Source: Sipunculus nudus (lineage: Eukaryota > Annelida > Sipuncula > Golfingiida > Sipunculidae). From it: a stretch of 64,000 nt of DNA. The DNA is taken from contig CM049310.1 of NCBI GenBank assembly GCA_026874595.1, positions 3,162,001 through 3,226,000 on the forward strand, given 5' to 3'. Shown here piece by piece: positions 58,001 through 61,000 of this stretch (position 1 is its first letter; each line of letters begins with the position of its first letter). Made by a program: the position numbers and the translations under genes. Under the pieces are notes generated by a model. That model saw nothing but the letters and a program-made list of their open reading frames with translations. It searched no databases and was not told the DNA's origin.

Positions 58001-61000
58001 GCAAAAAGTGGTGAGTAACACTTCACAGAAAATCAGTCAACAAAGAGAGTGTTCAGCAAGCGGGCCAAGCAAAAAGTGGTGAGTAACGCTTCACAGAAAA
58101 TCAGTCAACAAAGAGAGTGTTCAGCAAGCGGGCCAAGCAAAAAGTGGTGAGTAACGCTTCACAGAAAATCAGTCAACAAAGAGAGTGTTCAGCAAGCGGG
58201 CCAAGCAAAAAGTGGTGAGTAACGCTTCACAGAAAATCAGTCAACAAAGAGAGTGTTCAGCAAGCGGGCCAAGCAAAAAGTGGTGAGTAACGCTTCACAG
58301 AATGTCAGTCAACAAAGAGAGTGTTCAGCAAGCGGGCCAAGCAAAAAGTGGTGAGTAAGGCTTCACAGAATGTCAGTCAACAAAGAGAGTGTTCAGCAAG
58401 CGGGCCAAGCAAAAAGTGGTGAGTAAGGCTTCACAGAATGTCAGTCAACAAAGAGAGTGTTCAGCAAGCGGGCCAAGCAAAAAGTGGTGAGTAACGCTTC
58501 ACAGAAAATCAGTCAACAAAGAGAGTGTTCAGCAAGGGGACCAAGCAAAAAGTGGTGAGTAAGGCTTCACAGAATGTCAGTCAACAAAGAGAGAGTTCAG
58601 CAAGCGGGCCAAGCAAAAAGTGGTGAGTAAGGCTTCACAGAAAATCAGTCAACAAAGAGAGTGTTCAGCAAGCGGGCCAAGCAAAAAGTGGTGAGTAACG
58701 CTTCACAGAAAATCAGTCAACAAAGGGAGTGTTCAGCAAGCAGACCAAGCAAAAAGTGGTGAGTAACGCTTCACAGAAAATCAGTCAACAAAGAGAGTGT
58801 TCAGCAAGCGGGCCAAGCAAAAAGTGGTGAGTAACACTTCACAGAAAATCAGTCAACAAAGAGAGTGTTCAGCAAGCGGGCCAAGCAAAAAGTGGTGAGT
58901 AACGCTTCACAGAATGTCAGTCAACAAAGAGAGTGTTCAGCAAGCGGGCCAAGCAAAAAGTAGTGAGTAACGCTTCACAGAAAATCAGTCAACAAAGAGA
59001 GTGTTCAGCAAGCGGACCAAGCAAAAAGTGGTGAGTAACGCTTCACAGAATGTCAGTCCACAAAGAGAGTGTTCAGCAAGCGGGCCAAGCAAAAAGTGGT
59101 GAGTAACGCTTCACAGAAAATCAGTCAACAAAGAGAGTGTTCAGCAAGCGGACCAAGCAAAAAGTGGTGAGTAACGCTTCACAGAATGTCAGTCAACAAA
59201 GAGAGTGTTCAGCAAGCGGACCAAGCAAAAAGTGGTGAGTAACGCTTCACAGAATGTCAGTCAACAAAGAGAGTGTTCAGCAAGCGGACCAAGCAAAAAG
59301 TGGTGAGTAACGCTTCACAGAACGTCAGTCAACAAAGAGAGTGTTCAGCAAGCGGACCAAGCAAAAAGTGGTGAGTAACGCTTCACAGAAAATCAGTCAA
59401 CAAAGAGAGTGTTCAGCAAGCGGGCCAAGCAAAAAGTGGTGAGTAACGCTTCACAGAATGTCAGTCAACAAAGAGAGAGTTCAGCAAGCGGGCCAAGCAA
59501 AAAGTTGTGAGTAACGCTTCACAGAGAGTCAGTCAACATGCAAGTCAGGCATGTAGTAACAAGGTAACAGTTCACAGAAGTGTAATGGCCTCTTTTATGT
59601 TGGCTATATTTAAGCTGTCATAAATAGAGTATTCTTGGATAAAACCTACCTTGCTTGCTTGTAGCTTGCTCATAAGAACAATAAGTTTGTGATAATTCTG
59701 AACTAGGAATAAATATGAGATTTTATAACCATCTGTTTCATCCATATACAGTGCATACAGATATTAAGAATATTTATATTAATTTTTGAAAATTAACATT
59801 TAAATATAAAACCTCAATATTGAATGCAACATAGTACTATTAACAGCTCTTGGGTCTGTGTAAGTGTAAATATTTGATTATATTTGTTTCATTTATTTAC
59901 AGACAGAGTATTACAGACAGTTATTTGAGACCTCAGAGCCTGACAAACTGTCAGATTTCAGCAGACTGGCCCGAGTCCTGACTGGAACTGCTATTGGATT
60001 AGTTCTTGGTGGTGGTGGGGCAAGGTTAGTGACCTGAAACACTTTTGTTTTTAAAAACAATGAAAGGAGATACACAGTATATATGGTAAATGATGCCCGT
60101 AACTATCTGATTCTCATTGCCTACTTTCCTTTCATAATCATAATAAACAATTTAATTATCAAGTTGTAAATGGCCACTGCCAATTACAAAGTCTAACAAT
60201 TTAAACCATCAGTATTTCTTTTCAGTGTTAATCATGCATTTCATGATATTAATATTATAAGCATTTAGGATTTCAGATTGAGCTTAATTGCATGTATTTT
60301 TCTTTGTAGTTGGTTTTGAAACCAGATATATACAAGGCACATGTTGATAATGTTGATGATGTTTTCATTGTAATCAGAGGTTCTGCTCATGTGGGCATGA
60401 TCCGTGCCATGCGTGAGGCTGGAATTCCAATAGACATGGTCGGTGGGGTCAGCATAGGGGCCTTTATGGGAGCTCTCTACTGTGAGGAGGCAAATATAAC
60501 CAGATTCATCCAAAGAGCACGAGAGTGGTCAATGGTGAGTGTAAGCTTACATGGTTATGGTGCAGAATAATGGTATACCAATTTGACTGGCATGAATCAC
60601 TTGAAAGTCACATAAATACCGAGAAAGTCACACTAATGAACCAGAGATGGACCATACTACTAAAACCATCCATATCGGTTGTATGTCTGTCTGTTTTTAC
60701 CCTCTGATGAGTAACAAAGGTACATTTTAGTGCAAGCTGCTTTTGACAATGTGTATCCAATGATCCAAATTATGGAATGCACAGCAATTTTTGGATATAT
60801 CTTTGAAGGCATTTAATTTCTGCAGGGGTAACAGGTGGGAAAAAGCTCGATGCAAGGTTAATCTAAACATCAGCTTTACCTTCCTTTAGTTTTCCTTGTC
60901 TCCACCAGGTGTGTTCCTTACACACTGAGCATATAGACAAGTGATATCTTGTGAATACTGGGACTGTCATTGTACACTTTTTCTCTTAAACAGTGACCCA

